A stretch of DNA of 64,000 nt from Triglochin maritima (Eukaryota > Streptophyta > Magnoliopsida > Alismatales > Juncaginaceae), in contig OY821791.1 in assembly GCA_963682175.1 (NCBI GenBank), forward strand, positions 29,820,326-29,884,325. The letters are read 5' to 3'. The translations under genes and the position numbers were made by a program. Of the stretch, positions 23,967 to 34,520 are shown in pieces (positions within the stretch are counted from its first letter, which is position 1; every line of letters starts with the position of its first letter). The notes beneath the pieces were generated by a model. The model did no database searches. It worked only from the letters and a program-made list of their open reading frames with translations, and was not told where the DNA came from.

Positions 23967-26167
23967 TGTAGGATTTTGTGTCCCTCTATATATGTATATT
24001 TTAAAATTTTATATATGCATACAAGATCGATATTCATACTTTCATTGATTTCATGTACATTATTTTATTTCTATTCTAATATTATGCAAATCTACATATA
24101 TTAAATAAACAAACAAGAGAGCCAATCTACATATATCATACCGAAAAATTCTCTAAAACATTTACGAAGATCCGGAGATGCGTTGCCCATCGAATCGTCT
24201 GCCGATTCGGCTCCAAGTGTTCACCAAACTCTAAACAAGATTAGAGAACAATGAGCTACCTAATCAATTTCTAAATCAATCTCAAAATCTAGCAAATAAC
24301 CCCTCTAAAGCTCTACGAGAATAAATCTCCAAAAGCTCTAACTAATTAAGAGAAATTCATATGGATTAGTGGAGATATTAGGGAGAGAAAATTTTGCATT
24401 AACACTATAAAACAAGTAGGTGAGAGGACTTGTTTATAGCCTCCCAAATCACCCACACCATGAATTATTCTGCAGCCATGATCCCTTGTTTTTCTCTCCC
24501 TTAGACAAATCACAATTTTCCACAAAATCATCGTCAAAACCGTTTGACCATAATTGGAATTAATCAGATCCATGATCTACATAACTCTCTTAACAATTCT
24601 AGCAAAACCATGCTAAACGGTCGACCGAAATTAATCCACTGGTCAACTGATTGTCAATTAAATGTGATTTCAGTTGGACCATGAAACCCTTCGATCGACC
24701 CACCACACGCTCCCAAAGGTACTGCGATATTTTGGTCGAACCAAACACATAAACGGCCGACCAAATCTACACGAGATACAACTACTGGTCATTTTCAGTC
24801 GGACAATGTCTCAAGTCGACCGATTGTCACCAAGAAAAATTCACGGAAGTTCCTGGTGGTTTTCATTCGAACCACAACTTCACCGGTCGATCGATTAATC
24901 CCAAAATATTTTCTAAAATATTTTGGTCGACCAACACGTCCTATCCGGTCGACCATTTCTCACATGTAACAACTACTGTGGAATTTCGATCGATGAGTCT
25001 CTGAAAATGTTCGACCGTTTTGTGTGATGTTTGTCTTTATCAAATTTTGAATTTATTTCCATCAAAATTTGATTCTTGGGGTTTTAGCAAATTCATATAT
25101 TATCTAATATATTATCCTACGTAATATTAAACTATTACACCCTATAATACAACATCTTATATGAATTTATTCATGATTATAATTATGTCAATTTTCATGA
25201 CATATTGATTTTATTGATTCACCACATGTGTCACATCCCGACACATCATATGAACTCAAAATCAAGCTTCTTGTTTCCCAGTTTTGTGGTGTGACCTATA
25301 GGAAGATCCAAGCTAGATTGACAATGATATTAAACACTTAATACCATAAATTATAAACGGTATCTAGCTACACATTATAGCTACCCAATTAGCGTAGATG
25401 TCTTGTTCAACTCGAACTAAATACGATCCATTTAGTGATGTAAGTGCACCTATTGTGTCTATCCATTGCCTCATGATATTAAGAGTATTTACAAAGTAGA
25501 ATTGTGTCACCTTTGTATTACAAACCCATTTCTTGATCTCTTAAGCTAGTTATAAATATGTAACTTAACTAAAGTTACATTGTGCACATTATAACTTTGA
25601 TTTATCAAGGGGCACACTAATATCATCACTCAATTGAGAGGGGTAATGATAATCTTTGGACTAGCTACCTTTTCTAGCATAAGTTATGTTTGACCAACTA
25701 TTATTTTTATCATTATACTAATTGATAGCTTTTCACAATAATCAAATTAAGCACTTCTTATGTGAAAAGATATAAGTCTCATATCTTAGGATTCAAGGCA
25801 TGGTGAAAATATTAATGACACATAACACAATTCCATAATGTTTCACTTGCAAGGTCTATTCAATATATAAAAGCAATCATTTTCCTCTTTTACATACTCG
25901 TGTTGTCAAATATTTGTAGAGCTACAATAATCGATGACCAACACAACAATCTTATCTCGGTAATTAATGTTCGATGTTAATTACCATGATTGTGAATAAG
26001 TTTTGATTTATGTAAACCATTATCTTTTAGAGCTCTACGGTTAAGACCAAGAGTATATTCCTTAACACTTCTAAAAGACGAATAGAAAATAAAGAAACAA
26101 AATATTTGCACATTCAATTCATAATAATTGACATGTAAAAGTAAACTTTTAGAACACATTCCCTTCA
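23967..26167 (-). mobile_element. Solo LTR of about 2.2 kb, probably copia type
   Basis: An insertion relative to the left chromovirus LTR. It begins TGTAGGATTTTGTGTCCC and ends ACATTCCCTTCA, with imperfect flanks AATTT (23962-23966) and AAATT (26168-26172). The start resembles the reverse-oriented copia LTR at 50806 (TGTAGGATCGTGTGGG). No internal genes. The region 24600-25020 is rich in GGTCGACC-like motifs. Lineage and orientation are inferred. Confidence 0.55.
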
Positions 26168-26476
26168 AAATTAAATATTTCTATGATTATATAAGAGTTC
26201 CAAGGAAAAGGAGCAATTTTCCCAAATTAAACATTTTTCACAATTATAGAAAGTCCAAGGTTTATTTAGCAATTAATTAAATTATTTATTATTTATTCAA
26301 ATATAAATAAATTCAGGATTTTCCAGCAATTATTCCAATTATTTATAAGTTAAACAAATACAATTAAAGCCAAGGGGTTTTCCAGCAATTAATCCAGTTA
26401 TTAATTTATACAAACAAATACTAATAAATTCAGAGTTTATTCTGCAAATAACCCACCTCTTTCTTAATAAATCAAG

Positions 26477-27671
26477 GGAACTACTAAACGTCGCCCCAAA
26501 ACTACTTAAATCGCCCATTGAAATTACCAAATTGCCCTTAACAATATATTTAATACCCAGATCGTCCCGTGTCTTTAAACAAGGTTTTTGACTCAGTTTT
26601 ACTAACATTCCTAGTACCAACATCACGAAAATGTCTGGCGAAACACCTAGATCAGGCGAAGTAACGGAGATGGAATTTTTTTTCCGACTCGGGCGTCTGG
26701 CTAAGACGCTTGCACCATCGTGGAGGCGTCTTAGCCAGACGCCTCCACGATGGTACAGACGTCTTAGCCAGACGTCCCATTTTTTTTAATTTTTTTGTTA
26801 AATTAAAATTATACGGTGTGTTATCTCAAATTATTTGACGTTTCTTTGCAAGTTTTCGGTGGTAACCGGTAGGATTACAATGAGTTTTTTTGCAAGTGAT
26901 GAAGATTCAAAAAAATTCCAGATCCAACATTTTTTAAGTTCCAAAATCCCCCGGTGGTAAAACATCCTGACTTACAAATACCACCTCGACAGGTCGTTCG
27001 GGGGTCTCGCTGTACCGGGTTAAATGATTTTGAAATTGTTGGATCTGGAAATTTTTGAAGTTTCGGTGTACCGAATGGGTATCGGTCATCCGAATATAGT
27101 AATTATTAACTTATTAATTAATTAATTTAACAATTATCTAAATTTATAATCAATTATTTTTAAAAAATAATAATAAAAAATAATAAAAAATTACGGGCGT
27201 CCGACGGAGCCGCCCCCACGTAGGAGGGGGCGTCTGGCTAAGACGCCTCCCCAATGGGGGAGGCGTCTTACACAGACGTCTGTCCCAAGGGCATAGCGTC
27301 TGGGTAAAACGCCTACCCGATGGGTAAGGCGTCTGGGTAAAACGCCTCCCCCATGGGGGAGGCGTCTTAGCCAGACGCCCCCTCCTACGTGGGGGCGGCT
27401 CCGTCGGACGCCCGTAATTTTTTTATTATTTTTTATTATTTTTTTATTAAAAAGATGTTAGATATTTTACCAGATTCGAGTACACTGGGGCGTTCGTTGG
27501 TTCAATACTGACCTCCAAAACATTATTTTTTATGATTATAAGAGGAATATGAAGAGAGATGTGTGATAGGAGGGTAAAATGTCGCGTTATAGCAGTAGAA
27601 ATGAGAGAAGGGAAAAATGGTAATTTCAAGGGGCGATTTAAGTAATTTTGGGGCGATGTTTAGCAATTCAG
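26477..27671. mobile_element. Mutator-like TIR element with large GC-rich palindrome
   Basis: 1195 bp inserted in the chromovirus LTR with a perfect 8-bp duplication TAAATCAA (26469-26476 and 27672-27679). Terminal inverted repeats of about 50 bp: the left end has CTAAACGTCGCCCC, ACTTAAATCGCCC and TTGAAATTACC, and the right end mirrors them. AT-rich sequence surrounds two GC-rich palindromic clusters (26690-26782 and 27193-27415). No transposase. Long TIRs with an 8-bp duplication suggest a Mutator-like or related superfamily. A second copy is at 53141-53735. Confidence 0.7.
27193..27415. repeat. Perfect 60-bp inverted repeat with 103-bp loop
   Basis: 27193-27252 and 27356-27415 are exact reverse complements over 60 bp (starting ACGGGCGTCCGACGGAGCC). 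The loop carries further copies of the GGCGTCT...AAGACGCC motif. It should form a very stable cruciform or RNA hairpin. Confidence 0.85.
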
Positions 27672-27720
27672 TAAATCAAATACAATTAAACTCCCGGATT
27701 TATTATGCTATTATTCCAAC

Positions 27721-28177
27721 TAGGGGTGCACATGGGTTGGGTTCAACCCGAAACCCAACCCGAACCCGACTGATCGGGTTGGGTCGGGTTGGGGAGGGGT
27801 TTGGGTCGGGTAGGGTTGGGAAAATCAAAAACCCGAATTTTCGGGTCGGGTTGACCCAACCCGAACCCGATTTTTATTTTTATTTTTATTTTTATTTTTT
27901 CCCAAATAAACCAGTCGACCGAACATCACTCGGTCGACAGTTTCCAACCCGAAAATTTCGGGTGTTCAAGCCACCGGTCGACCGTTTAAGCACCGGTCGA
28001 CCGAACCCGACCAAGTTTGGGAGAAAAATTCCAAATTCAGGTTCAACCCGATCCAACTCAACCCAACCCGAAAATTTCGGGTCGGGTTGGGTTGAACCTA
28101 AACCAGTTCGGGTTCGGGTTCGGGTTGGATCGGGTTGAGGCCCAAACCCGACCCAACCCGACCCATGTGCACCCCTA
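27721..28177. mobile_element. hAT-like MITE (457 bp)
   Basis: Terminal inverted repeat TAGGGGTGCACATGGGT at both ends and a near-perfect 8-bp target duplication (ATTCCAAC / CTTCCAAC). The interior is repeated GGGTTGGGTCGGGTT motifs. The left chromovirus LTR has the empty site. The open frames across it (27617-28138, 28017-28289) are repeat artefacts. Confidence 0.82.
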
Positions 28178-28517
28178 CTTCCAACTCAATCATTTAACCC
28201 AAATAATAACAAACCAAAGGACAACATGCAAAAATGCCCAAAACGAAATCCAACACCCAACCCAACCACAAGCCCTAGCCGGCCTTTAGCCATCGCCGGC
28301 TGGTGCTAGCGGTCCATCGGTTGTTGCTCCAGCAGCCACGACCACCGCCACTACCGCGGTGGCACTGTCTACATGGTCGCGCGCGTGGCTGTGCAGCCCC
28401 CAGTGCCGATTCCAGTCGATCCTCCTCCCTCCGACTCCCCACACTCCTCCAACACAGAACCAAACCTACATGGGCGGGTGGCGTACCCCGAAGAAGAAGA
28501 ATACCGGAGAAGGGATC

Positions 28518-28881
28518 GATAACATGTTGCACCCAGTAGTGTTTAGCCTTTGGACCTGGTGAAAGCAGCAAGCACCCTGCCCGATTTAGTGCGGGCGTGC
28601 GATGCCTCCCATAACACCGGGAAGCCAGGCCCGTTGTCTTGCTCTTTTTGACTTTTCACTTGTTGCTTGCTGAGCGGCCGGAAGAATGGATCGGGAGAAA
28701 AAGGTGTTGTTGTTGGTTAGGAAGAAATGAAATGCCTTTTTTCTTAAGGCATCAATTTTCATCTCATCTGTTAGGTCACTCAGTCTGAGTGAGATGTTTG
28801 CATCTTGACCTGAGTACCATTGCACGATGGACAGACTCTTAGGTTGGCCTTCAAAACAATGTATCCTCGAGATACTACTAA
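28518..28881. other. Unclassified insert of about 364 bp in the chromovirus LTR
   Basis: Absent from the left LTR and flanked by GGATC (28513-28517 and 28882-28886). No terminal repeats, poly(A) or known element motifs. Base composition is more balanced than the surroundings. A short minus-strand frame (about 79 codons, 28586-28825) has no recognised similarity. It could be organellar DNA captured in the nucleus or an unknown short element. Confidence 0.4.
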
Positions 28882-29037
28882 GGATCTGTGCCTACGCGCG
28901 GACGCCGAGCTCGCCGGAGGTGGTTGCCAGAGTCGTCGGGGCTGAGGAGGAAGGAAGAGGAGAAGGGTGAGGGAAGATGGGTTAGGGTTAAGGTCACGAA
29001 TTTGGGGAATGGGGCGGTTAGAGAATGGGAGTTTACA

Positions 29038-30165
29038 ATTAGTATAAGGGATGAAAAGGAAAATACGTACTACCTTATAAATTTGCATGTTGAGTAGTTA
29101 TTCTAAAGTCTTGATTATCCAGCATTTGGCATATTTCATCCCAGATATTTTTTTAATTAATAAAAATTAAACAAAAATTTAAATATTTAAGAAAGGAAAT
29201 GAGGTTTTCGAAGAATAATCCCCCCGGGACTCGTAGGCCCGACGGGTGAAGCCACCCCCACGAGGCTGGAAGTCCCGTGGGGGTGAGCCTATAAAAGGCA
29301 CCCCACCCCCACGGGACTGCAGTCTCGAGGGATGGTTTTTATCAGGAGCATGATTCCGTGGTTCCACATGTGATTTTGGAATTCCGAGAAGGCATAAAAA
29401 ATCCAACCCACCCACCAAGTTCTTTTTTTCGTTATCTAGTCTATTTTCCAAAGAATAGGGAAAATTAACATGTATTTTTGGTTAAAAAAATGTAGTTGTT
29501 GAAATATGTTTTTAAATTTAATTTTCATTTTTACATTAAATTTATGTTTGAATATTACTTTAGATTATGTTTACCTTTATAATTATAATTACAATTATTT
29601 TGTGTATTTTATCATTAATAGAACATGTAAATTGAATATAATATTTTTTATTAGATTTGCACACATTTTTTTAATTTTGATATAAGACTAACAACAGTGG
29701 GACCCACACATAGGTATAAATATTATTTTGGTATTAAGTTAATGTAAATTCTATTTAAGTTGATGTTGGTAAATTTTTTTTAAAATTAAGGACATTACGA
29801 ATACATTGTTACATTTAATGAAATATTTTTTTATTCCATTAATAGTTTTTCGGAATGACAATCTTGGGTAGAAGTCTTTCGTTGCAAACCGAACGTGATC
29901 GTAATGATGCAATCGACAGAGAGTTTATTTTCCCACTCCTTGGCATAACAAATTGTATGTTTACAATGAATGGCGTTGGCCCAAATGTAAGTACTAACAC
30001 AAATCATGTGGAATTAATTTGGCATAATATTTGAATTACATATGTTTTGGTTGTGTAATTTGACAAAATATTTTAATATATTGTGGCCGGACGCTGTTTT
30101 GGATTGTCGAGTGCATCATCCGTTCATTTTATTTCACAACAGTTGTAGTCAGACACTGTTTTGGA
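29038..30165. other. Gene-free, mostly AT-rich segment with a GC-rich dispersed repeat
   Basis: 29130-29340 contains a GC-rich block with ACTCGTAGGCCCGACGGGTG, CCCACGGGACTGCAGTC and a TATA-like CCTATAAAAGGC. The part at about 29130-29265 is related, in inverted orientation, to about 46105-46260. Around 29860-29985 a short plus-strand frame (FGMTILGRSLSLQTERDRN...) may be a decayed exon of an unknown transposon protein. Confidence 0.4.
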
Positions 30166-30829
30166 TTTATAGCCGATACAAGGGATACCAGTATATGAAA
30201 GGAAATTACACGACTATTTATAGCCGATACAAGGGATACCAGTATATGAAAGGAAATTACACGTGGCAACACAGGACTGGACAAAATTTGGGGACGCGGA
30301 TCGACAGGGGTGCGGCGGAAACGCCGCAGATTGTAGGTGTTGTGCGGCGGAAACGCCGCACAATCTGGTCTGATCGGGTTCGGATTTTGGCTGTGCGTTT
30401 ATGGTATGATTTGATCCTCATTTGCGCGTCTGGATTGATTCTTTCCATTGTCTTGAGCTCCGGATTAATTCCTTCCATTGTTGGGATTTTATTTTTGACT
30501 TTTCTTTTGACTTCTCCAACACAATAACTTGGCCCTTTTATTTTGTAGTCAGGTCCTTGACATTTTGCACTTAAGCCCCTGACCTTTTTGTGATTAGCTC
30601 CTTGAATGCTTTTGTGCTTGGATGCATTTCCATTTGAAACCCGATAAACTTGAACTTGTCTTTATGATAGAAATGAATCTTTTGCACGCGTTTTATGCTC
30701 GGGATGTGGGTAAATTGCATTCAGGTCCCTGTATTCTGTAAATAAGACTAAACACATACCTTAGTAGCATTTATTGATGTAAAAGTAATCTAAATGAAAG
30801 ACATATGATGCAATGTATGCAATGCATCA
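30166..30829 (-). repeat. Truncated LTR of family A
   Basis: Colinear with 12091-12732: TTTATAGCCGATACAAGGG..., paired palindrome GCGGCGGAAACGCCGC (about 30310-30360), ending TGCAATGCATCA at 30829. Its left edge is a 51-bp tandem duplication (units near 30166 and 30217). The U5 side of the LTR is missing. Confidence 0.8.
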
Positions 30830-30990
30830 TTTGTGTTTGTGCATGTATGGTTGTATGTTTGTGTTTGTGCATGTATGCTTGTGTGTTTGTGCTTGTATGT
30901 ACATGTGGATGAAAGTGTGAGAATCTGTGATTGAATTTGGTGCAGCTTGTATGTACACGAATACGATGACTAAAAACAAGTTTGCAGGAC
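30830..30990. repeat. TG-rich degenerate minisatellite and spacer
   Basis: 30830-30910 repeats variants of TTGTGTTTGTGCATGTATG three to four times. The rest, up to 30990, is spacer before the CACTA MITE. No gene. Confidence 0.6.
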
Positions 30991-31455
30991 ACTATTTTTT
31001 TGTCCAGGTTTAGGAACAGACGTCGGATGTTTGTAACCGACGACTTCTATTTCTCTGAAGAAAGGAATACACGTCGGCTTTATGTATAACCTGACGTCTA
31101 TTCTTTAAGAATAGACATCGTCTATTCTTTATGTATAACCTGACGTCTATTCTTTAAGAATAGACGTCGTCTGTTTGTTCACCGACGTCTATACCTAAAT
31201 AATAAACATCGGTTTGATATAAAGGCCAACAAAGAATAGACGTCGGGTTATACATAAAGCCGACGTCTATTCTTAATGAATAGACGTCGGGTTATACATA
31301 AAGCCGACGTCTATTCTTAACGAATAGACGTCAGATATTGGACGTCCGACGTCTATGTATAGACGACACATGTATAGACGTCGGATGTGAGAGTGCTTAT
31401 AGCCGACGTATATACCCTCGTACATCCGACGTATATTCCCTTTTCTGTTGTAGTG
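30991..31455. mobile_element. Small CACTA-type MITE (465 bp)
   Basis: Starts CACTATTTTTTTGTCC and ends TTTTCTGTTGTAGTG. The interior is mostly alternating GACGTCGG and CCGACGTC motifs, including two tandem copies of AATAGACGTCGGGTTATAC. The flanks are GGA and AGG, not a clean 3-bp duplication, so the left boundary could be off by a base or two. Confidence 0.7.
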
Positions 31456-32620
31456 AGGTGGAGATGACCCAGAAGTCATACCTCCATTTTCTATTAAGTG
31501 GCAATAGTACCAGACTTATGAGGTTAGTCCCGCACATTCCAGCCTCACGTATTACAGAAATGAGTTGAAAGTTTGTTGGATAAGCATGTTAACTGGCAAC
31601 CGTATGATTCATATATGACCTTTCTTCCTGATTGGTGCTTACTGCTGCAGCATATTGGCTTGCGAGAGTACCCATGATTCATTTCTAGATAATATCGTGA
31701 CATTATCCAGAGAGAGTTATGAGACAGTTTGGTCTTTTTCAGACGATGCCTTCGCCCGAGCCTCACCCTTGGATAGAGCTAAACAGACTTGATAAAATAG
31801 TTCATGTAGCCCGACAGAGGGGTGATTGGTCAGCAAAACATCAAGTGTATATACGGAAGTTGGATAGACCGAATTTAATTCAGGAGACTCGACCGTATGA
31901 GCAGAGTGAGAATCAACGATATCGCAAGTGGTTTTAGCTCAATGGTACGTACACAACATACATATGAGGCCAAATACAACTCGGTCTGGACAAACCATTG
32001 CCAGTCCTACGTGATTCAATCAAGGAGTTAGGTTATGTTCTTGGTGAATCACGTATTCGACGGTTTGTAAGGTTTTTTCAACGTATTTATCATTACAACT
32101 ACTTGTTTTTGTGTTTTGATGTTTATTTTTGAAAATAAAAATTTCAGGGCTTACATGGCTTGCAGCATGCTACATTCCTCATTAAGTGGCTTTACAAATG
32201 CGAGACTGGGGGAGTTTGCAAAATGTTGCTAAGGAGTCACTGAGACAATGTCGTCGATTACGATCAGGTTCAAAAATTTGAGAGAGTGCTGACTGAAGCC
32301 GAATTACCTGCAGATATTGATTCAATTCCTAAAGATGACGATGGTGATGCTGACGATGGTGATGATGAATGTACGGTACCGAGGCATGAGGACCGCATAT
32401 GATTTTCCCCATCACATACATCATACGATGACTTTAGCGCAGGTCTATTGCAACCATCACAGTTCGGAGCTCCTCATATGTACGATGAGTTTGCAGTAGG
32501 TCCATCGCACACATCACAGTTTGGGCTTTCCCAGATACCGAAAGATTACAAGACCATGAACCTGTTTAATCGGAAGAAAGACATTATTTTCGACATCTTC
32601 ACGGATGATATCGACCATCA
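31456..32620 (+). pseudogene. Plant mobile domain (PMD/MAIN-like) protein pseudogene
   Basis: Across three frames the plus strand gives phrases typical of plant mobile domain proteins: SLTYYRNEL, VNWQPYDSYMTFLPDWC, VMRQFGLFQ-like MRQFGLFQTMPSPEPHPWIE, RGDWSAKHQVYIRKLDRP and RYRKWF. An acidic Asp-rich stretch follows near 32330-32370. PMD proteins occur as cellular genes and inside transposons. Frame changes and stops (for example 31669 and 31935) and the lack of an upstream start make this a broken copy, truncated on the left at the CACTA MITE. Confidence 0.6.
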
Positions 32621-32862
32621 TCTTCGCAGACAGCTAGGCATGATCGATTCGGGCAGTTGTGGACCTGCAAATATGCTTGTACGGACATTTTCTTATCGCC
32701 CATGCGTCACCAGAGTTGGTTCGTGCAGCGTAGAACATCCAACTATAATTTACATCTTTGCATTTTACTCTATATTTGGTTTTGTTGTTGTCTTGCACCT
32801 TGATCTCACGATTATTGTCAATATGCCATTTCGATATGACATTCTTGAGAGCGTCTTTCGAT

Positions 32863-33105
32863 TAGGGGTGAGCATTACCCGGTCTGGTCCAGTTTTTTGG
32901 ACTGGACAAGTCGGTCTGGGTTCGGTACGAACAGGATCCAACCAGTTCGGATTCCGGTCTGGACCTTTTTGAAATTTCGGTTCCGGTCTGGGTTTCTTAT
33001 TTATTTAAAAAATCCGGTCCGGTCATCGGTTCGAAGCAATCCGGTCTGGTCTTCGGTCCGGACTCTGGAAAAAATTCTGGTCTGATCCGGTCCGGACCGG
33101 ATGCT
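32863..33105. mobile_element. hAT-like MITE, left part (split by element A2)
   Basis: Begins TAGGGGTGAGCAT at 32863 and contains repeated GGTCCGGTC-type motifs. It is interrupted by element A2 just before its right terminus, which resumes as CACCCCTA ending at 45139. The 8-bp target duplications of the MITE are CTTTCGAT (32855-32862) and CTTTTGAT (45140-45147), one mismatch. Without A2 it would be about 251 bp. Confidence 0.8.
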
Positions 33106-33599
33106 TGATGCATTGCATACATTGCATCATATGTCTTTCATTTAGATTACTTTTACATCAATAAATGCTACTAAGGTATGTGTTTAGTCTTATTTACATA
33201 ATACAGGGACCTGAATGCAATTTACCCACATCCCGAGCATAAACGAGTACAAAAGACTCGTTTCTATCATAAAGACCAAGTTCAAGTTTATCGGGTTTCA
33301 AATGGAAATGTATCCAAGCATAAAAGCATTCAAGACCTAATTACGAAAAGAACAAGGACTTAAGCACAAAAGTAGCCGGGAACTTAATTGCAAAAAGTCA
33401 AGGACCTAATTGCAAATCACGAGTAGCTTTTATTATTATGGAGAAAATATAAAGAAAAATCAATGTGGATCTCCAAATATATGAAGAAATTAATTCGGAT
33501 CTCCAAAGATATGCAAGAATCAATCCAGACACGCAAATGACATTGAAATCATACCATAAACACACAGGAAAAATCCGGGTCGATTCTGAGCCAAAAAGG

Positions 33600-33650
33600 T
33601 GGCGATTCCGCCGCACCTCAAGAGCAAATTGCGGCGATTCCGCCGCACCA
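33600..33650 (+). promoter_or_regulatory. Paired GC palindromes in the A2 LTR upstream of the TATA box
   Basis: Two inverted repeats in tandem, GGCGATTCCGCC and TGCGGCGATTCCGCCGCA, about 90 bp upstream of the TATA motif. Equivalent pairs occur in A1 LTRs and 30310-30360. A related pair is repeated in the leader (34469-34520). The truncated 3' LTR ends 3-4 nt after the second palindrome. Confidence 0.6.
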
Positions 33651-33734
33651 AATTAGATTCATGCTCTAAAAATTTTACCGGTTGCGTGTTGACGCGTGTA
33701 CTTTCTTATTTCATGCTTAGGTCCCTTGTATCGG

Positions 33735-33744
33735 CTATAAATAG
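33735..33744 (+). promoter_or_regulatory. LTR TATA box of element A2
   Basis: CTATAAATAG within the near-palindrome GGCTATAAATAGCC, a classic plant TATA context. The short 3' LTR does not contain it, so only the 5' LTR can promote transcription. Confidence 0.65.
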
Positions 33745-34315
33745 CCCCGAGAACGATGTTGTGAGGAGTTCTTCCTTTTGTTCCATAATTTAGCAATAAA
33801 ATTCTGTTTCGTTTATTTTATGTTTTTAATTTTCTTTTTTTTAGTTTCTTTAGGACCCCTTCTCCCTCCCTCCATCTATGAGTTTCTAACTCTTTCCAAA
33901 GGGTGGGGGTGATGGATTTAGGGTGATGAGAAGAGAAGATGTTATTATTTTAATTTCGTATTAGTATGTTTTGATTACTTGAGTTTATGTTAAATCATTT
34001 ATCATGTAATGCTTTATAACTAATATGATTTATTATAAGTTTCAGAATTCTCTAATCTAAACCCGATATCTAAACCTCCACCCAACGGAATTCACCATCT
34101 TTGTTCTTGTTTTAGTTTTATTTGTTCTTGTTTCTTGCTTTAGATAATAAAAAACCAAAAATCTCAAAAACCCAATTTATTCTTCTCTCCTTCTTTCCCC
34201 CAATCGAAATCACACTAACAACGAAATCTCTCCCTCCTTGTGTTCGACCCGTACTTGCCACGTCTTCATAGACGCCGTGCACTTGCGGTATAAATTTAAA
34301 TTCTCATCAAGTTTT

Positions 34316-34333
34316 TGGCGCCGTTGCCGGGGA
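34316..34333 (+). other. Element A2 primer binding site (tRNA-Asp)
   Basis: TGGCGCCGTTGCCGGGGA, the exact complement of the plant tRNA-Asp 3' end, 6 nt after the LTR. Confidence 0.92.
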
Positions 34334-34468
34334 GGCGACGCAGATTTTTGTTGTTTTTGTGTTTTCGATTTTATCCTGTTTATCTTGTGCGCAATCTAAG
34401 TATTTGGATTTGTGTTTCAGGGGACAACAGAGTGCGCGGAGAAATCCGGGCACATTTGGAGCTAAACG

Positions 34469-34520
34469 AGCGGCGAAATCGCCGCACCTGAAGAACAACT
34501 TGCGGCGAATTCGCCGCACC
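34469..34520 (+). repeat. Leader copy of the paired GC palindromes
   Basis: GCGGCGAAATCGCCGC and TGCGGCGAATTCGCCGCA with the same spacing and flanks (CACCTGAAGAACAA, GCACCA) as in the LTR U3. Element A1 has the decayed equivalent at about 11326-11375. In the transcript it would form two adjacent stem-loops in the 5' leader. Confidence 0.65.

Larger units (their letters stand above)
3371..29037 (-). mobile_element. Element C: degenerate Tekay-like Ty3/gypsy chromovirus, host of most nested insertions
   Basis: Reading on the minus strand: right LTR (20261-29037), tRNA-Met type primer site, gag, zinc knuckle, protease, reverse transcriptase/RNase H, integrase, PPT, left LTR (about 3371-4367). 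The two LTRs match outside the nested insertions and both end in ...GGGAGTTTACA. The order gag-PR-RT-RH-IN and phrases such as VFHVSMLRKY and HPQTDGQSE identify a chromovirus of the Tekay/Del group. All frames carry stops and shifts. Element B1 splits the integrase, a CACTA element splits gag, and five or more insertions lie in the right LTR. It is therefore the oldest layer of this block. The left LTR is truncated, so the expected duplicate of ATTAG (29038-29042) was not found. Confidence 0.8.
20261..29037 (-). repeat. Element C right (5') LTR, expanded by nested insertions
   Basis: In plus orientation it starts TGTAATGCACCTAATC and ends GGGAGTTTACA at 29037. The LTR proper consists of 20261-20902, 23488-23966, 26168-26476, 27672-27720, 28178-28517 and 28887-29037. 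The left LTR confirms several empty sites. An internal duplicate of CGGTCACYCGTAACAAC occurs (20868, 23549). Confidence 0.75.
33106..34309 (+). repeat. Element A2 5' LTR
   Basis: 1204 bp, TGATGCATTGCATAC...AAATTCTCATCA. It contains the paired palindromes (33600-33650) and a TATA box (33735-33744), and is followed after 6 nt by the tRNA-Asp primer site. Confidence 0.9.

Noticed and set aside
23955..26170. Interpretation as a protein-coding gene
   Set aside because: No frame over 75 codons; comparison with the other LTR shows it is an insertion with TG...CA ends, so solo LTR is preferred.
27617..28289. Plus-strand frames of 173 and 90 codons rich in Asn, Pro and Arg
   Set aside because: They translate the GGGTTGGGTCGGG repeats of the hAT MITE.
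34316..34333. tRNA-like sequence
   Set aside because: It is the complement of the tRNA-Asp 3' end serving as primer binding site, not a tRNA gene; the same holds at 11514-11531 and 50791-50803.
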